Positions 8,785-18,149 of a stretch of DNA of 64,000 nucleotides are shown in pieces. The position numbers and the translations under genes are program-made. The first letter of the stretch is position 1, and each line of letters opens with the position of its first letter. Origin of the DNA: FEN-1297 sp963834015 (GTDB lineage Bacteria > Bacteroidota > Ignavibacteria > Ignavibacteriales > Ignavibacteriaceae); contig CAWIAG010000004.1 in NCBI GenBank assembly GCA_963834015.1, positions 1,364,001 to 1,428,000 on the forward strand. The letters run 5' to 3'. Below the pieces are notes generated by a model that had not been told where the DNA came from, made no database searches, and saw only the letters and a list, made by a program, of their open reading frames with translations.

Positions 8785-10065
8785 TTATTCATTCTTAAAA
8801 GCCTTTAACCCGGCGAAGGATGCAGCTTTGCCCAGCTCTTCCTCTATTCTGATTAGCTGATTGAACTTTGCAATGCGTTCACTCCGGCAGCCGCTTCCTG
8901 TTTTCAGGTGCCCGGCGTTAGTAGCTACGGTTAAATCTGCAATGGTAGTATCTTCCGTTTCGCCGCTCCTGTGAGAGATGAAATAATTATAATTATTTTT
9001 CTTCGCAAGTTCTATAGTCTTTAGGGTTTCGGTTACCGATCCTATTTGATTAAGCTTAATAAGTATTGAGTTGCCGATTCCTTTTTCAATTCCTTCTTTC
9101 AGTATTTTCGGATTTGTGCAGAAAATATCATCCCCGACTAATTCAATTTTGCCGCCCAATTCTTTTGTAAGGTTTGCCCAGCCTTCCCAGTCATTTTCAG
9201 CCATACCGTCCTCAAGTAAAATAATCGGGTAATCGGCAGCCCATTTTTTCCAGATATCTACCATTTCACCGGGTGTAACAAGATGCTGGTCCGACTTAAA
9301 AAATTTATACTTCCCGTCTTCCCACATTTCACTTGTTGCAGGGTCAAGGCAGATAGAAACGTCTGTGCCCGGTTTATAACCCGCTGCATTAATAGCTTCT
9401 AATATTACTTCAACTGCCTCTTCATTTGATTTTAAATTTGGCGCAAACCCTCCTTCATCGCCGACACCGGTTGAATATCCTTTTTTCTTTAGTATCTCTT
9501 TCAATGTATGAAAAACTTCAATTCCTTTTCTGATTGCTTCCCTGAATGAATCCGCGTTGTGCGGTGCAATCATAAATTCCTGGAAGTCCACGTTATTGTC
9601 AGCATGCTTTCCGCCGTTAATAACGTTCATGCATGGAACGGGCATTAAATATTTGCTCCTGTTCTTTAAGTAGCGGTAAAGAGGTTCTCCGTTTTTTAAT
9701 GCGGCAGCCTTTGCAAATGCCATCGATACACCCAGGATGGCGTTTGCTCCGAGTTTTGATTTGTTCGGAGTGCCGTCAAGTTTGATCATAGTATTGTCGA
9801 TATCTTTTTGAGAGTCGAAATCTTTCCCGGTAATACATTTAGCAATATCGTTATTAACATTTTCAACGGCTTTAAGAACTCCTTTGCCTTTGAACCTGCT
9901 TTTATCTCCGTCTCTTAATTCCATTGCTTCCCGTTCGCCTGTGCTTGCGCCTGATGGTACAATGGCTCTGCCTAAGAATTTGTTTGAAAGAATCACATCT
10001 ACTTCGACCGTAGGATTGCCGCGGGAATCTAATATTTCCCTTCCGGTCACTTTTGTAACTTTCAT
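8785..10065 (-). CDS. eno: Enolase (phosphopyruvate hydratase)
   Basis: 426 residues, full length. It interconverts 2-phosphoglycerate and phosphoenolpyruvate in glycolysis/gluconeogenesis, Mg2+-dependent, cytoplasmic. Visible motifs: N-terminal REILDSRGNPTVEVDV, GASTGEREAMELRDGD, NGGKHADNNVDFQEFMI, GDEGGFAPN (catalytic Glu), LLEDGMAENDWEGW, SILIKLNQIGSVTETL (catalytic Lys) and SHRSGETEDTTIADL. A strong ribosome-binding site AAAGGAGAAAGTTAAATG fixes the start. It lies 82 bp downstream of a DUF190 gene that follows a fluoride riboswitch; enolase is a classical fluoride-inhibited enzyme and is a known member of fluoride-riboswitch regulons, so it may be induced by fluoride. Confidence 0.98.
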   Translation of the reverse strand: MKVTKVTGREILDSRGNPTVEVDVILSNKFLGRAIVPSGASTGEREAMELRDGDKSRFKGKGVLKAVENVNNDIAKCITGKDFDSQKDIDNTMIKLDGTPNKSKLGANAILGVSMAFAKAAALKNGEPLYRYLKNRSKYLMPVPCMNVINGGKHADNNVDFQEFMIAPHNADSFREAIRKGIEVFHTLKEILKKKGYSTGVGDEGGFAPNLKSNEEAVEVILEAINAAGYKPGTDVSICLDPATSEMWEDGKYKFFKSDQHLVTPGEMVDIWKKWAADYPIILLEDGMAENDWEGWANLTKELGGKIELVGDDIFCTNPKILKEGIEKGIGNSILIKLNQIGSVTETLKTIELAKKNNYNYFISHRSGETEDTTIADLTVATNAGHLKTGSGCRSERIAKFNQLIRIEEELGKAASFAGLKAFKNE

Positions 10066-10147
10066 TTAACTTTCTCCTTTGAATTATGTGAAGTGTTCAA
10101 TGTTTCGTAATCAAGTGATTATTTTTTGAAATCTATTTTCTCTAAAA

Positions 10148-10504
10148 TTATGAATTAGAAGTATGCCCGGTATATTTTATAATATCTGCTCTTTCCATTG
10201 TTATTAATCCGCCGCAGTCGGCTTTTTCAAAAAGATCGTGCAATACAGGTAAAAATTCTTCGATTTTATTTTCATCATCCACTATCTCGATTACTATAGG
10301 CATATCTTCAGACAACCTTAAAATTTTTGCCGTATGTATCCTGCTTGTTTTACCGAAACTCATTATCCCCTTGAAGACCGTAGCGCCGGCCAAATGTAAT
10401 TTTCGTGCTTCAAGCACTATCTTTTCATATACGGGAATATGGCCGATTATATCGGTTTCCCCGACAAAAATTCTTATTAATTTTGCTTCGCCTTTAAGCT
10501 CCAT
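10148..10504 (-). CDS. DUF190 domain protein (PII-like fold)
   Basis: 118 residues, usual size for DUF190. Typical segments are AKLIRIFVGETDIIGHIPVYEKIVLEAR, LAGATVFKGIMSFGKTSRIHT, MPIVIEIVDDENKIEEFLPVL and GGLITMERADIIKY. The fold resembles PII signalling proteins; biochemical function is not established, but the family is frequently encoded beside fluoride channel genes (fluC/crcB). Here it is the second gene after a fluoride riboswitch. Its ribosome-binding site (ccggaggataaaatg) overlaps the end of the preceding small ORF, pointing to coupled translation. Confidence 0.92.
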   Translation of the reverse strand: MELKGEAKLIRIFVGETDIIGHIPVYEKIVLEARKLHLAGATVFKGIMSFGKTSRIHTAKILRLSEDMPIVIEIVDDENKIEEFLPVLHDLFEKADCGGLITMERADIIKYTGHTSNS

Positions 10505-10505
10505 T

Positions 10506-10751
10506 TTATCCTCCGGTTAAAAATATTGAAATATTTTTCACGGTAAAAAATCCGGCCTGTGTGATCAGTTCAATCAGCGCATTGTCTGTTTCGTGCGGTA
10601 AGTTTTCTTGTCCTTTATTATAGCTTATTGTTTCAAGCGGAAATGAATGTGAATTTTTGTAAACGATACAGGATCCCCGGTAACGGAAAGTGTTCCATAA
10701 TCCTGCGCCTGAAAACTGTATCAAATAATCCTGCACTTGAATTTTTCCCAT
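10506..10751 (-). CDS. Hypothetical 81-residue protein behind fluoride riboswitch
   Basis: Small ORF beginning about 40 bp after the fluoride aptamer and ending 2 bp before the DUF190 start. I do not recognise the sequence. It starts MGKIQVQDYLIQFSGAGLWN, has no transmembrane segment, and is too short and too polar to be the four-helix FluC/CrcB channel that usually stands here. The upstream ribosome-binding site is weak (cgtaagATG). It may be a genuine small protein, or the decayed remains or leader of a lost gene. That the frame runs without gaps from the riboswitch to DUF190 favours translation, but support is only positional. Confidence 0.45.
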   Translation of the reverse strand: MGKIQVQDYLIQFSGAGLWNTFRYRGSCIVYKNSHSFPLETISYNKGQENLPHETDNALIELITQAGFFTVKNISIFLTGG

Positions 10752-10787
10752 CTTACGTTTTGTATAAAATAAATTAATACTTAGTAA

Positions 10788-10855
10788 TTAAGACAGGAGT
10801 TATCAGTCCGGCGAGTTCTATCGGACAGTTACGGGCGAACTCCATCGCCTCCTTA
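10788..10855 (-). promoter_or_regulatory. Fluoride riboswitch (crcB RNA motif)
   Basis: On the minus strand, 10849 to 10792 reads GGCGATGGAGTTCGCC, then CGTAACTGTCCG, a loop, CGGACTGATAACTCCTGTC. This matches the fluoride aptamer: the 5' stem (GGCGA/TCGCC), the distal stem (TCCG/CGGA), the conserved CTGAT and the pseudoknot GGAGTT pairing with AACTCC. No obvious rho-independent terminator follows, so the expression platform may act on translation or be cryptic. It precedes the 81-residue ORF, DUF190 and eno genes. Confidence 0.95.
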
Positions 10856-11050
10856 AATATAATACTATGACATTTTATATTCAATATTTTTTAATCCCGA
10901 TTAAGCAATAAATTACCAAATTTCAAAACATCCGGATCCGTTTATCCAACAAAAAGACAAAAAGAAATATTATTTACCCTTAGATATGGTTCAATCGAAT
11001 TTGGATTAAAACAAAGCATAAAAATTCTACAAGCGAAATAAAAAATATGA

Positions 11051-11086
11051 ATCCATGCTATGAAAGTAAGCTATCATAGCACGGAT
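11051..11086 (-). terminator. Stem-loop after the C25 peptidase gene
   Basis: ATCC-at-GCTATGA / TCATAGC-ac-GGAT forms an 11-bp stem with one 2x2 internal loop, 25 bp beyond the stop of the minus-strand C25 gene; on that strand it is followed by a T-rich stretch (attcatatttttta). Probably a transcription terminator. Confidence 0.6.
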
Positions 11087-11110
11087 ATTAATTTAAATTG
11101 ATACAATTTA

Positions 11111-14100
11111 CTATTTCAAATACATCATTTTTTTTGTAGAAACAAAATTGCCTGCTTTCAATTGGTAAATATAAACACCGCTTGCAAGTTTTGATGCATC
11201 AAAATTAACCGAATAACTTCCGGCTGTCTTGTTTTCATGTACTAATGTTCTGATTTCTCTGCCCAGTACATCAAATACTTTTAATGTTACCATCCCATTA
11301 ATAGGTATCTGGTATTGTATTACTGTTGACGGATTAAACGGGTTGGGATAATTATCAAAAAGTTTGTACACAGTTGGAAGTTGAACAGATACTCCCTGTA
11401 TGACAGGCTTCTTTGCTAAAGCCATTTTATAGTATGCCGTATCGCCAAGAATAATATGCGCCTCAATGTCTTCAGAACCCATCGGGAACATATTGTCTAA
11501 TTTGTTTAATACCGCCAGTGCATTTTGCTTATCTCCCTTTTCAAAATGATAGTATACAAACTTATCAAACAAAGCGCATTGAACCACATTATCCTGGCCA
11601 TAACTATTGATCACATCATTTATATGACTTAATTTGTTTAAAGTATCTACTTCCGCTAGAATCAGGCCCGCCATTGCGTATAAATCTTTCTTTTGATTAT
11701 TATTGAAGAAAGATTGATATACATATTTAACGGAATCAACATCCGGATATAGTCCCTTTAATAGATTCAAAGCATTGAATGAAAAACTGGAATCAGGGTA
11801 ACTGCTAATCATGTTCAAACAAATTGTTTTTGCACCATCCAGATCATTTGCAGCAATCATTTGATTTGCCTGGTTCAACTGATTTAATAATGTTGAAGTG
11901 CTGCTTTGTGAGGCATATGGATTAGCAGCAGCTTTATTCAAAGGCGGAGAGTTAGATATTGTTGCACTTGAAGGAAGATATGGGTTGGCTGCAACACTGC
12001 TCTCACCTGCAATTTTGAAGTTGCTTGGATTAGTAGTTCCCCACCAATTATTTTCTGCATAAACGCTGTTTGCAGACATATTATAAACATTGTAGGTTGT
12101 ATTTACAAGATTATTATATCCCCCGGTTACCGGGGAAGTATTGCCAATCTTAGGAATTGAATTATTCTGGCAAAATATACCGTATGTATTATTCGAAATA
12201 TTATTGCCTCCTCCACTGATTCCATTTCCAATGGTTGGATTTGAACTGGTTGAACAAAAAATGCCATAGCCGTTATTTAGAATGTAATTATCGGACAAAG
12301 AAGGTGAAGAATTAGATAATGCATAAATCCCCCATATAGAATTAGTATCAATGCTGCATGATGTAATAACCGGACTTGAATTATATAAGTAAAGGCCTAT
12401 TGAACATTGACTTATTGAAGAATTTGAAACGTTAACATTAGCAATGCTGTCAAAAATTCCTCTGTATGCGTTTGTAACTTTACAATACGAAATATTTCCG
12501 CTTGAACCGCTGTTAAATATTATCCCATTTTGAGTTGTGGAATTTGGTGAAATAAAGTTAAAACAGATAGGACTTGTAGAGGTTCCTGTTGCACTTAATG
12601 TACCGTTAACGGTTAATTTTGCGCCGGCAGAAAAATTAATTGTTGCGCCCGAACATATCGTAAGTGTTACGCCGGGAGCAACTGTTAGATTTGATAATAT
12701 ATTGTTAGTCCCTGATAATATAGTATTATGATTAATGTTATTAGTAGTCGGCCAAAGATTTAGAGCCGGATCGCCGTAAAGATTAAATTGGCGCCTACAG
12801 AGAAGATCCTCATTATTTTGACCGGTACTTAAATTGAGTTTTGATTCCATAACGGCTTCACCCATTATAAAAGAGAGATTAGAATACTGGGCAGCTAAAA
12901 TATCTTGATCCACGACCCCGAAGGCAAATGAAAAGCTATCCCGTGTAGATGCCAGGCAGCCGATTGCAGCATAAGTAGCATCGTAAACAACTTGTTCAGC
13001 AAGACAATTACCTGTATGGTCAAGCCAAATACCTCCACCATTATCAAAATGTCCGGCATCACAGCAGTTTAGTATCATAAAAGTATTAAAAGTATTTCTT
13101 ATTTTATAATTTAAACTAGCGGTATCGGTGGGATCGTTGGAATTTCCATTCGTACCTGTTAAATAAAAAATATGCCTTCCGGATCCTTCATTAGCAACCA
13201 AGGCATTCCATCCGCCATGACCTTCATATACAAATGTATGAATATTATTACTATTAAGTTGATTATAAAGCCAGTAATTAAGTTGATCCCACCCACACCA
13301 GCTATATGGGTCATTTTGAGGAAACGGTTTAATCCCAAGATAATCGTTCAAGGTAAAGCTTTGGGGAAAAATAGAAACATTTGCACCGGTAACGGACGTT
13401 GGAGGGTCAGTTGTATAATTACGGTATGAATAACCAATGCTTAAATTAGATGGGATTATATTCGTCATAGCACTAATCGCTAAATCAGATAAATTATAAG
13501 GTTGATCCCATTTATCGGGTGAACCTGAAACAAAAGCATAATTTTCCTGCCAATTGCCGGTGTTGGTTTCATAGTTGATAATTTTATTTACCACATTACT
13601 TAAGTTAGTAGCATCTCCAACAGATATTCTGCCATACATGATATCCTGCAGATCATCATAATTACCTCCGGATTGAGTTAAACAGGCATAATAATAATCC
13701 GCAGCAGAATCACAATCACCGGCCACAGTTTCAAAAGCACTTTGGGTTTGATATGTTGGATAGGCAGCCGGTACCATTTGAGTCTTGAAATCATCCAGAT
13801 AGGCATCACCTGCTAATAAGAGATATGCCAAATGTCCATCTCCAGTGTGATTTGCTATACCGTTATTATAAATATCAGCAATAAAATTTCTAACACTAAG
13901 ATATCTTGTACTTGAAGTTGAAGGATACTTAATTTGTCCATTTGATTGAACATTATAAATTCCACTTTGACCGCTTCCATCTACTTGAACAATAGCTACA
14001 TCAAATCCATTGTGAGCATATCGATAATTTGCAAGTGTTGATAATGCAGCACTATTAAATAGACTTGAATGAGTAATAATAAGATAATCTACTGGAATTG

Positions 14101-14929
14101 CATTTGTCCCAACAAGAGTTGTAAGATCTGATATCCAAGTTACACTCCCTGATGTAGAAGCTGCAACCCTCTTAAGTGGAGCCTTGCTTATCACGTCACC
14201 CGGACTTGTATCTGTAATTTGTGTCGATGAGCTTAAACTTTCCGGGACATAATTCAAAGCAGCATGGTGCATCATATTATTAAAAATACCGAGTTCTTTA
14301 TTAACCGCTGATGTAGGATTTACAAAAGAAAGAGTAACATTTATATTTGTAAATGCGGTTATCGTCTTACTCATAGGATTAAATTGTACAGGATAAAGAG
14401 CAATCCTGACTACTTTTTGGCTCCTGATATATCCCGTCTCAATAATCTCACCGTTTTTGCCAGGGAAAGAAGCATTTGATGAATAGACAGAATTATTTAC
14501 TTCATAAACTCCTATCATATCATGACTGCCGTCCTGAAAATATTTCTTCTGATATCCCGGGGCGGGGATAACATAATAATTTGAGAATTCGAGTTGGCCT
14601 GAAGGAGAAATAGAAATAGTGACATTATCACAGTCAGGAATGGCAACTAGCTTTGTTATCACAGGTACTTCCGGTGAGCCTGCAATTCTTGTCAGTCCTT
14701 CACCCGGAATTGTAATGCTTTGATAAGTCGTACTGTCAACTATTTTTTGTGAAACAGACATACCGTTAATTTGAACACTAAACGAAACAGTATTGTTATT
14801 AGATGAAGATACATTTACAGTGGGAGCTGTTTTAGTCTGCTCTAAAAACGGCAGCCATGTTTCCTGTGAAAATGCCCGGATTGTTATTAAAACAATCAGA
14901 CAAAATGTAAATAGAATTTTACGTTTCAT
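11111..14929 (-). CDS. Secreted C25 (gingipain-like) peptidase with beta-helix and type IX sorting domain
   Basis: 1272 residues. A signal peptide (MKRKILFTFCLIVLITIRAF, cleavage near FSQ-E) is followed by a gingipain-propeptide-like region, then a peptidase C25 domain (about 280-740) with the catalytic His in YEGHGGW (about 571) and Cys in ILNCCDAG (about 623). Next comes a right-handed parallel beta-helix of Asn/Ser-rich turns (about 780-970: repeated YGIFC, NISNNTYGIF, NNWWG), a helical TPR-like part with ALAVLNKLDNMFP (about 1020-1170), and a type IX secretion C-terminal domain (NYPNPFNPSTVI ... SGVYIYQLKAG ... KKMMYLK, last 85 residues). It is exported to the periplasm, then across the outer membrane. 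Function is likely proteolysis at the cell surface; its substrate is unknown. Confidence 0.9.
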   Translation of the reverse strand: MKRKILFTFCLIVLITIRAFSQETWLPFLEQTKTAPTVNVSSSNNNTVSFSVQINGMSVSQKIVDSTTYQSITIPGEGLTRIAGSPEVPVITKLVAIPDCDNVTISISPSGQLEFSNYYVIPAPGYQKKYFQDGSHDMIGVYEVNNSVYSSNASFPGKNGEIIETGYIRSQKVVRIALYPVQFNPMSKTITAFTNINVTLSFVNPTSAVNKELGIFNNMMHHAALNYVPESLSSSTQITDTSPGDVISKAPLKRVAASTSGSVTWISDLTTLVGTNAIPVDYLIITHSSLFNSAALSTLANYRYAHNGFDVAIVQVDGSGQSGIYNVQSNGQIKYPSTSSTRYLSVRNFIADIYNNGIANHTGDGHLAYLLLAGDAYLDDFKTQMVPAAYPTYQTQSAFETVAGDCDSAADYYYACLTQSGGNYDDLQDIMYGRISVGDATNLSNVVNKIINYETNTGNWQENYAFVSGSPDKWDQPYNLSDLAISAMTNIIPSNLSIGYSYRNYTTDPPTSVTGANVSIFPQSFTLNDYLGIKPFPQNDPYSWCGWDQLNYWLYNQLNSNNIHTFVYEGHGGWNALVANEGSGRHIFYLTGTNGNSNDPTDTASLNYKIRNTFNTFMILNCCDAGHFDNGGGIWLDHTGNCLAEQVVYDATYAAIGCLASTRDSFSFAFGVVDQDILAAQYSNLSFIMGEAVMESKLNLSTGQNNEDLLCRRQFNLYGDPALNLWPTTNNINHNTILSGTNNILSNLTVAPGVTLTICSGATINFSAGAKLTVNGTLSATGTSTSPICFNFISPNSTTQNGIIFNSGSSGNISYCKVTNAYRGIFDSIANVNVSNSSISQCSIGLYLYNSSPVITSCSIDTNSIWGIYALSNSSPSLSDNYILNNGYGIFCSTSSNPTIGNGISGGGNNISNNTYGIFCQNNSIPKIGNTSPVTGGYNNLVNTTYNVYNMSANSVYAENNWWGTTNPSNFKIAGESSVAANPYLPSSATISNSPPLNKAAANPYASQSSTSTLLNQLNQANQMIAANDLDGAKTICLNMISSYPDSSFSFNALNLLKGLYPDVDSVKYVYQSFFNNNQKKDLYAMAGLILAEVDTLNKLSHINDVINSYGQDNVVQCALFDKFVYYHFEKGDKQNALAVLNKLDNMFPMGSEDIEAHIILGDTAYYKMALAKKPVIQGVSVQLPTVYKLFDNYPNPFNPSTVIQYQIPINGMVTLKVFDVLGREIRTLVHENKTAGSYSVNFDASKLASGVYIYQLKAGNFVSTKKMMYLK

Positions 14930-15274
14930 TTATTTTCCTCTTATTTAAAATTTAATTGTATTTATCAATTTATTTTTTACTTTTACGGCCATAATAAAAT
15001 AAGCCCCGTCTTGGCAGGTAAGAGCATATATATTCCTGAAATCTTTTCCAAAAGGGAAAGATACCTACGGGACAAAATGCACATACCTCGCGTGTAAGCC
15101 TCTGGCTTAGCTTAAGACAGGCGCATAGCCCGCCGGAACCCAGAACCTGGCCGTTCCATTCCGGCGGGTGTATCTTCTTTAGGGCGGTACTCCGCTCTGA
15201 TAAACCATTTTACTTACTTTACTCCTGATGTTGATAGCGTAAATAATTTCGGAACATTTCCGGAATTAATTATT
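14930..15274. other. Intergenic region with a perfect 10-bp hairpin
   Basis: About 345 bp between the two type IX cargo genes, locally richer in G+C than its surroundings. CCCGCCGGAA at 15129-15138 and TTCCGGCGGG at 15159-15168 form a perfect stem with a 20-base loop. No coding sequence recognised. It may be a dispersed repeat or a terminator for the upstream minus-strand gene, though no clear T-run follows. Confidence 0.55.
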
Positions 15275-17509
15275 CTACCTGATCAACATCATTTTTTTTG
15301 TTTCAATAAAATTGCTTTCTTGATTATTGTTCAATGAATTAACCCACAATCGGTAGAAATATACTCCGCTTGCCATTTTAGAGGCATTCCAACTAATATT
15401 ATATGAACCGGCATCCATGTTTTTATTTACTAACGTAGTTATTTCTTTTCCAAGAATATTATAAATTCTTAAAATTACATGGCTGTTTGATGTTAACTGC
15501 CAGCTAATTATTGTTGACGGATTAAATGGGTTAGGATAATTCTGATAAAGTGTTATTTTTTTAGGAAGATTTCCATTGTTAGTTCTACCTTTAACAGAAG
15601 CAATTCCTCCTCCGTCGGTTGTCTTAAAGATCCCACTTCCAACAGCCCAACCGGTATTGCCATTCAACATAAAAATACTTGAAATTGCATCAGTTGTAGA
15701 ACTTACCTCAGGAACCCAGGTATTACCACCATCAGTAGTTTTTATTATCTCACTTGTAGAGTTATTAGATCCCGCTGCCCACCCCGTATTTTCGTTGATG
15801 AAGTAAACTGAAGTGTAAGAACCACCTGTTATATTATTATGACAAAGAAACCATGATTGCCCGCCATTCGTTGTTTTATAAATATTTCTGCCTTGCCCCT
15901 GGTAATAATCTCCGACTGCCCATCCCATATTGGAATTAATAAAATAAAAAGAATACATAACAATATTAGTATCAATTATTTGTGAAACCCATGTATTGCC
16001 ACCATTAGTTGTCTTATACAAATTGTTATCTGATTGATATCCAATCCCAACCCAGCCTGTATTTGCATTTATAAATTGCACATGTCCCAAATTTGTAAGA
16101 TTACTTTGTACATGCCAGGTTATTCCGCCATCAGAAGTTTTTATAATTCGCCCTCCAACAGCCCATCCTATTTCTTTTGAAGGAAAACAAATTGAATTAA
16201 GAGAACCCAAAGAATCAATTGTTTGTTTTTGCCATATTTGCCCGCCATCAGTCGTTTGCAAAATAGCTGCACTGTAAGTATACGACGGCCAGGAACCATT
16301 TATTTTGTATCCGGAAGCAATAACATTTTGAGAATCTGCAGCATATACTGAGCGCATAAATAAAGTGTTATCATAAAATTGTTTTTCCCAATTATCACCA
16401 CCATTTGTTGTGTTGAATATTGTCCCGCTATCACCTACAGCCCAGCCTGTGTTAACATTTACAAAAAATAAGGAATTTAAATTATAAATCGGATCTCTTT
16501 GTGAAATCCAATCATTCCCTGAATTGTTTGTTCTGTATATTATGCCATTTTCACCAACAATCCAGCCATTGTTATTATTTGCAAATCTTATTTTATATAA
16601 TTGATCTGAAGAATTTATTGTTGAATCTGTAATAACTGTCCAATTATTTCCTCCATTAGTGGTTTTATAAATGCTATTTCCGGTTGCTCCCCCTATAATC
16701 CAACCTGTCAATGAATCTGTAAAAGTAACAGATGAATATGGGCCTTCTTCATTATCCGTATTCTTGAGGTGCCATGTATTTCCGCCGTCTGATGTCTCAT
16801 ATAATGAAGCATTCCCCAGAATGTAACCCCGATTTTTATCTATGAAACAAATGTCATGAAAGGAATACTCTACCGGATTAAATGCCTGGTAATTCCATGT
16901 CCAGCTTCTGCCGCAATCGGTTGTCTTGAACAATTCATTGCCATAATATCCTCCACCAATAAGCCAGCCCGTATTTTTATCCGTGAATGTTACAGCATTA
17001 AAGGAGTATATGTCAAGATAATTACCTATATAATTATCCATCAATTGTGTCTTCCACGTATTTCCGCCATCTGTAGTTCTTGAGAGCCAACCACTAGCTC
17101 CAAATACAAAGCCTGTATCCGGATCAACAAAATGAACGGCAAAGATACCGTAAGCAGTGTCCCTGTTTACCTGTGTCCAGCTTTCTCCGCCGTCGTTTGT
17201 TTTAAGTAAATAATTGCCGCCTCCGGCCCAGCCGTTGTTTGCATCAAGAAATTGTACGCTGTATAATATTTGTGAGGGGCTAACATTACTTTGTACATTC
17301 CAGGTATTTCCGCCGTCGGTTGTCTTTATTATAGTACTGAAATCGCCGACTGCAATGGCAGTATCATCGTTAAATACATAAATATCCCTGAGATTATTGC
17401 CCTGCGGTTTGGGGTACTGCCAAACCCAGTCGCTATTGCCGGATGTTTGTGCGGCTATTGGGATGATTGAGAAGAACAAAATTATTAAGGACAAAATTTT
17501 TGTTTTCAT
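15275..17509 (-). CDS. Secreted YCF48/BNR-repeat protein with type IX sorting domain
   Basis: 744 residues. Signal peptide MKTKILSLIILFFSIIPIAA precedes about 13-14 YCF48-like beta-propeller repeats, each around 45 residues with the pattern F-x-D-x-x-x-G-W-x-x-G ... I-x-K-T-T-D-G-G-x-x-W. The last about 95 residues are a type IX sorting domain (LYQNYPNPFNPSTIISWQL ... SGVYFYRLWV ... KKMMLIR). YCF48 itself is a photosystem II assembly factor in phototrophs, but repeat-rich secreted forms of Bacteroidota have no proven role; this is probably a surface or adhesive protein. No catalytic residues are recognised. Confidence 0.9.
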   Translation of the reverse strand: MKTKILSLIILFFSIIPIAAQTSGNSDWVWQYPKPQGNNLRDIYVFNDDTAIAVGDFSTIIKTTDGGNTWNVQSNVSPSQILYSVQFLDANNGWAGGGNYLLKTNDGGESWTQVNRDTAYGIFAVHFVDPDTGFVFGASGWLSRTTDGGNTWKTQLMDNYIGNYLDIYSFNAVTFTDKNTGWLIGGGYYGNELFKTTDCGRSWTWNYQAFNPVEYSFHDICFIDKNRGYILGNASLYETSDGGNTWHLKNTDNEEGPYSSVTFTDSLTGWIIGGATGNSIYKTTNGGNNWTVITDSTINSSDQLYKIRFANNNNGWIVGENGIIYRTNNSGNDWISQRDPIYNLNSLFFVNVNTGWAVGDSGTIFNTTNGGDNWEKQFYDNTLFMRSVYAADSQNVIASGYKINGSWPSYTYSAAILQTTDGGQIWQKQTIDSLGSLNSICFPSKEIGWAVGGRIIKTSDGGITWHVQSNLTNLGHVQFINANTGWVGIGYQSDNNLYKTTNGGNTWVSQIIDTNIVMYSFYFINSNMGWAVGDYYQGQGRNIYKTTNGGQSWFLCHNNITGGSYTSVYFINENTGWAAGSNNSTSEIIKTTDGGNTWVPEVSSTTDAISSIFMLNGNTGWAVGSGIFKTTDGGGIASVKGRTNNGNLPKKITLYQNYPNPFNPSTIISWQLTSNSHVILRIYNILGKEITTLVNKNMDAGSYNISWNASKMASGVYFYRLWVNSLNNNQESNFIETKKMMLIR

Positions 17510-17783
17510 TTTAACGCTTCCATTTAAAATTAAATTAAAGCTTTTTAAATTGATGGAAATTATCTTGTTGATTTATATTATGACGAGAAAATAATGCGAG
17601 TAAATGAACCTAAACTCTTTTTCATATCTGTCCTCCTGTTGTGATCGATAAGAAAAATCAAAACTCAGATAAACTGAAAACGACTGTGGTTTTTCCCCTT
17701 ATGGAAAAGCCCAATAAATCTACTCAAAAATATAAAAAATGAAAAATTCAGAATCAAGTTTAATTACTGGCAAACTATTTAAA

Positions 17784-18013
17784 TAACTGAAGTTACGCAG
17801 ATATAAAAATATGATTAAGTAGCAAGGGGCCATGTCTTCCGGCAGGCAGGTTTAAATCGTGAAATAATTAAACCCGGCCTTTATTGGCTTTGCTGTTATA
17901 CGCTCACCCGCCTCCGGAGGAAAAGCCGAACATGTTTTGTAATTTAGCTGTCCCCATCATAAAACTGCCGGTAGGCCGGGGCTACTTAAATATCATTTGC
18001 TTAACTTCAATAA
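17784..18013. mobile_element. MITE-like element, copy 1
   Basis: Left end TAACTGAAGTTACGCA matches the terminal repeats of the elements at 51051 and 56774; the right end is a diverged inverted copy (TGCTTAACTTCAATAA). Inside, the strand-inverted phrase gccgaacatgttttgtaatt matches the interior of the 51051 copy. About 230 bp, no ORF. The surrounding gap 17510-18149 otherwise holds nothing I recognise. Confidence 0.75.
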
Positions 18014-18149
18014 ATAATCTATGTTTAAAATAATGATGGAGTTCGGTTAATATTCCTTCCATTATAGGAATTGATGACTCCTGCTTTTATTATTTGTTTT
18101 AATATGAGTAGGAGGTCTATATTCTCCTGCTAACTGCAAAGAGATTCAA

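Noticed and set aside
10506..10751. FluC/CrcB fluoride channel behind the fluoride riboswitch
   Set aside because: 81 residues, polar, no membrane helices and none of the conserved FluC residues; the 290-bp gap cannot hold a full FluC gene in any frame.
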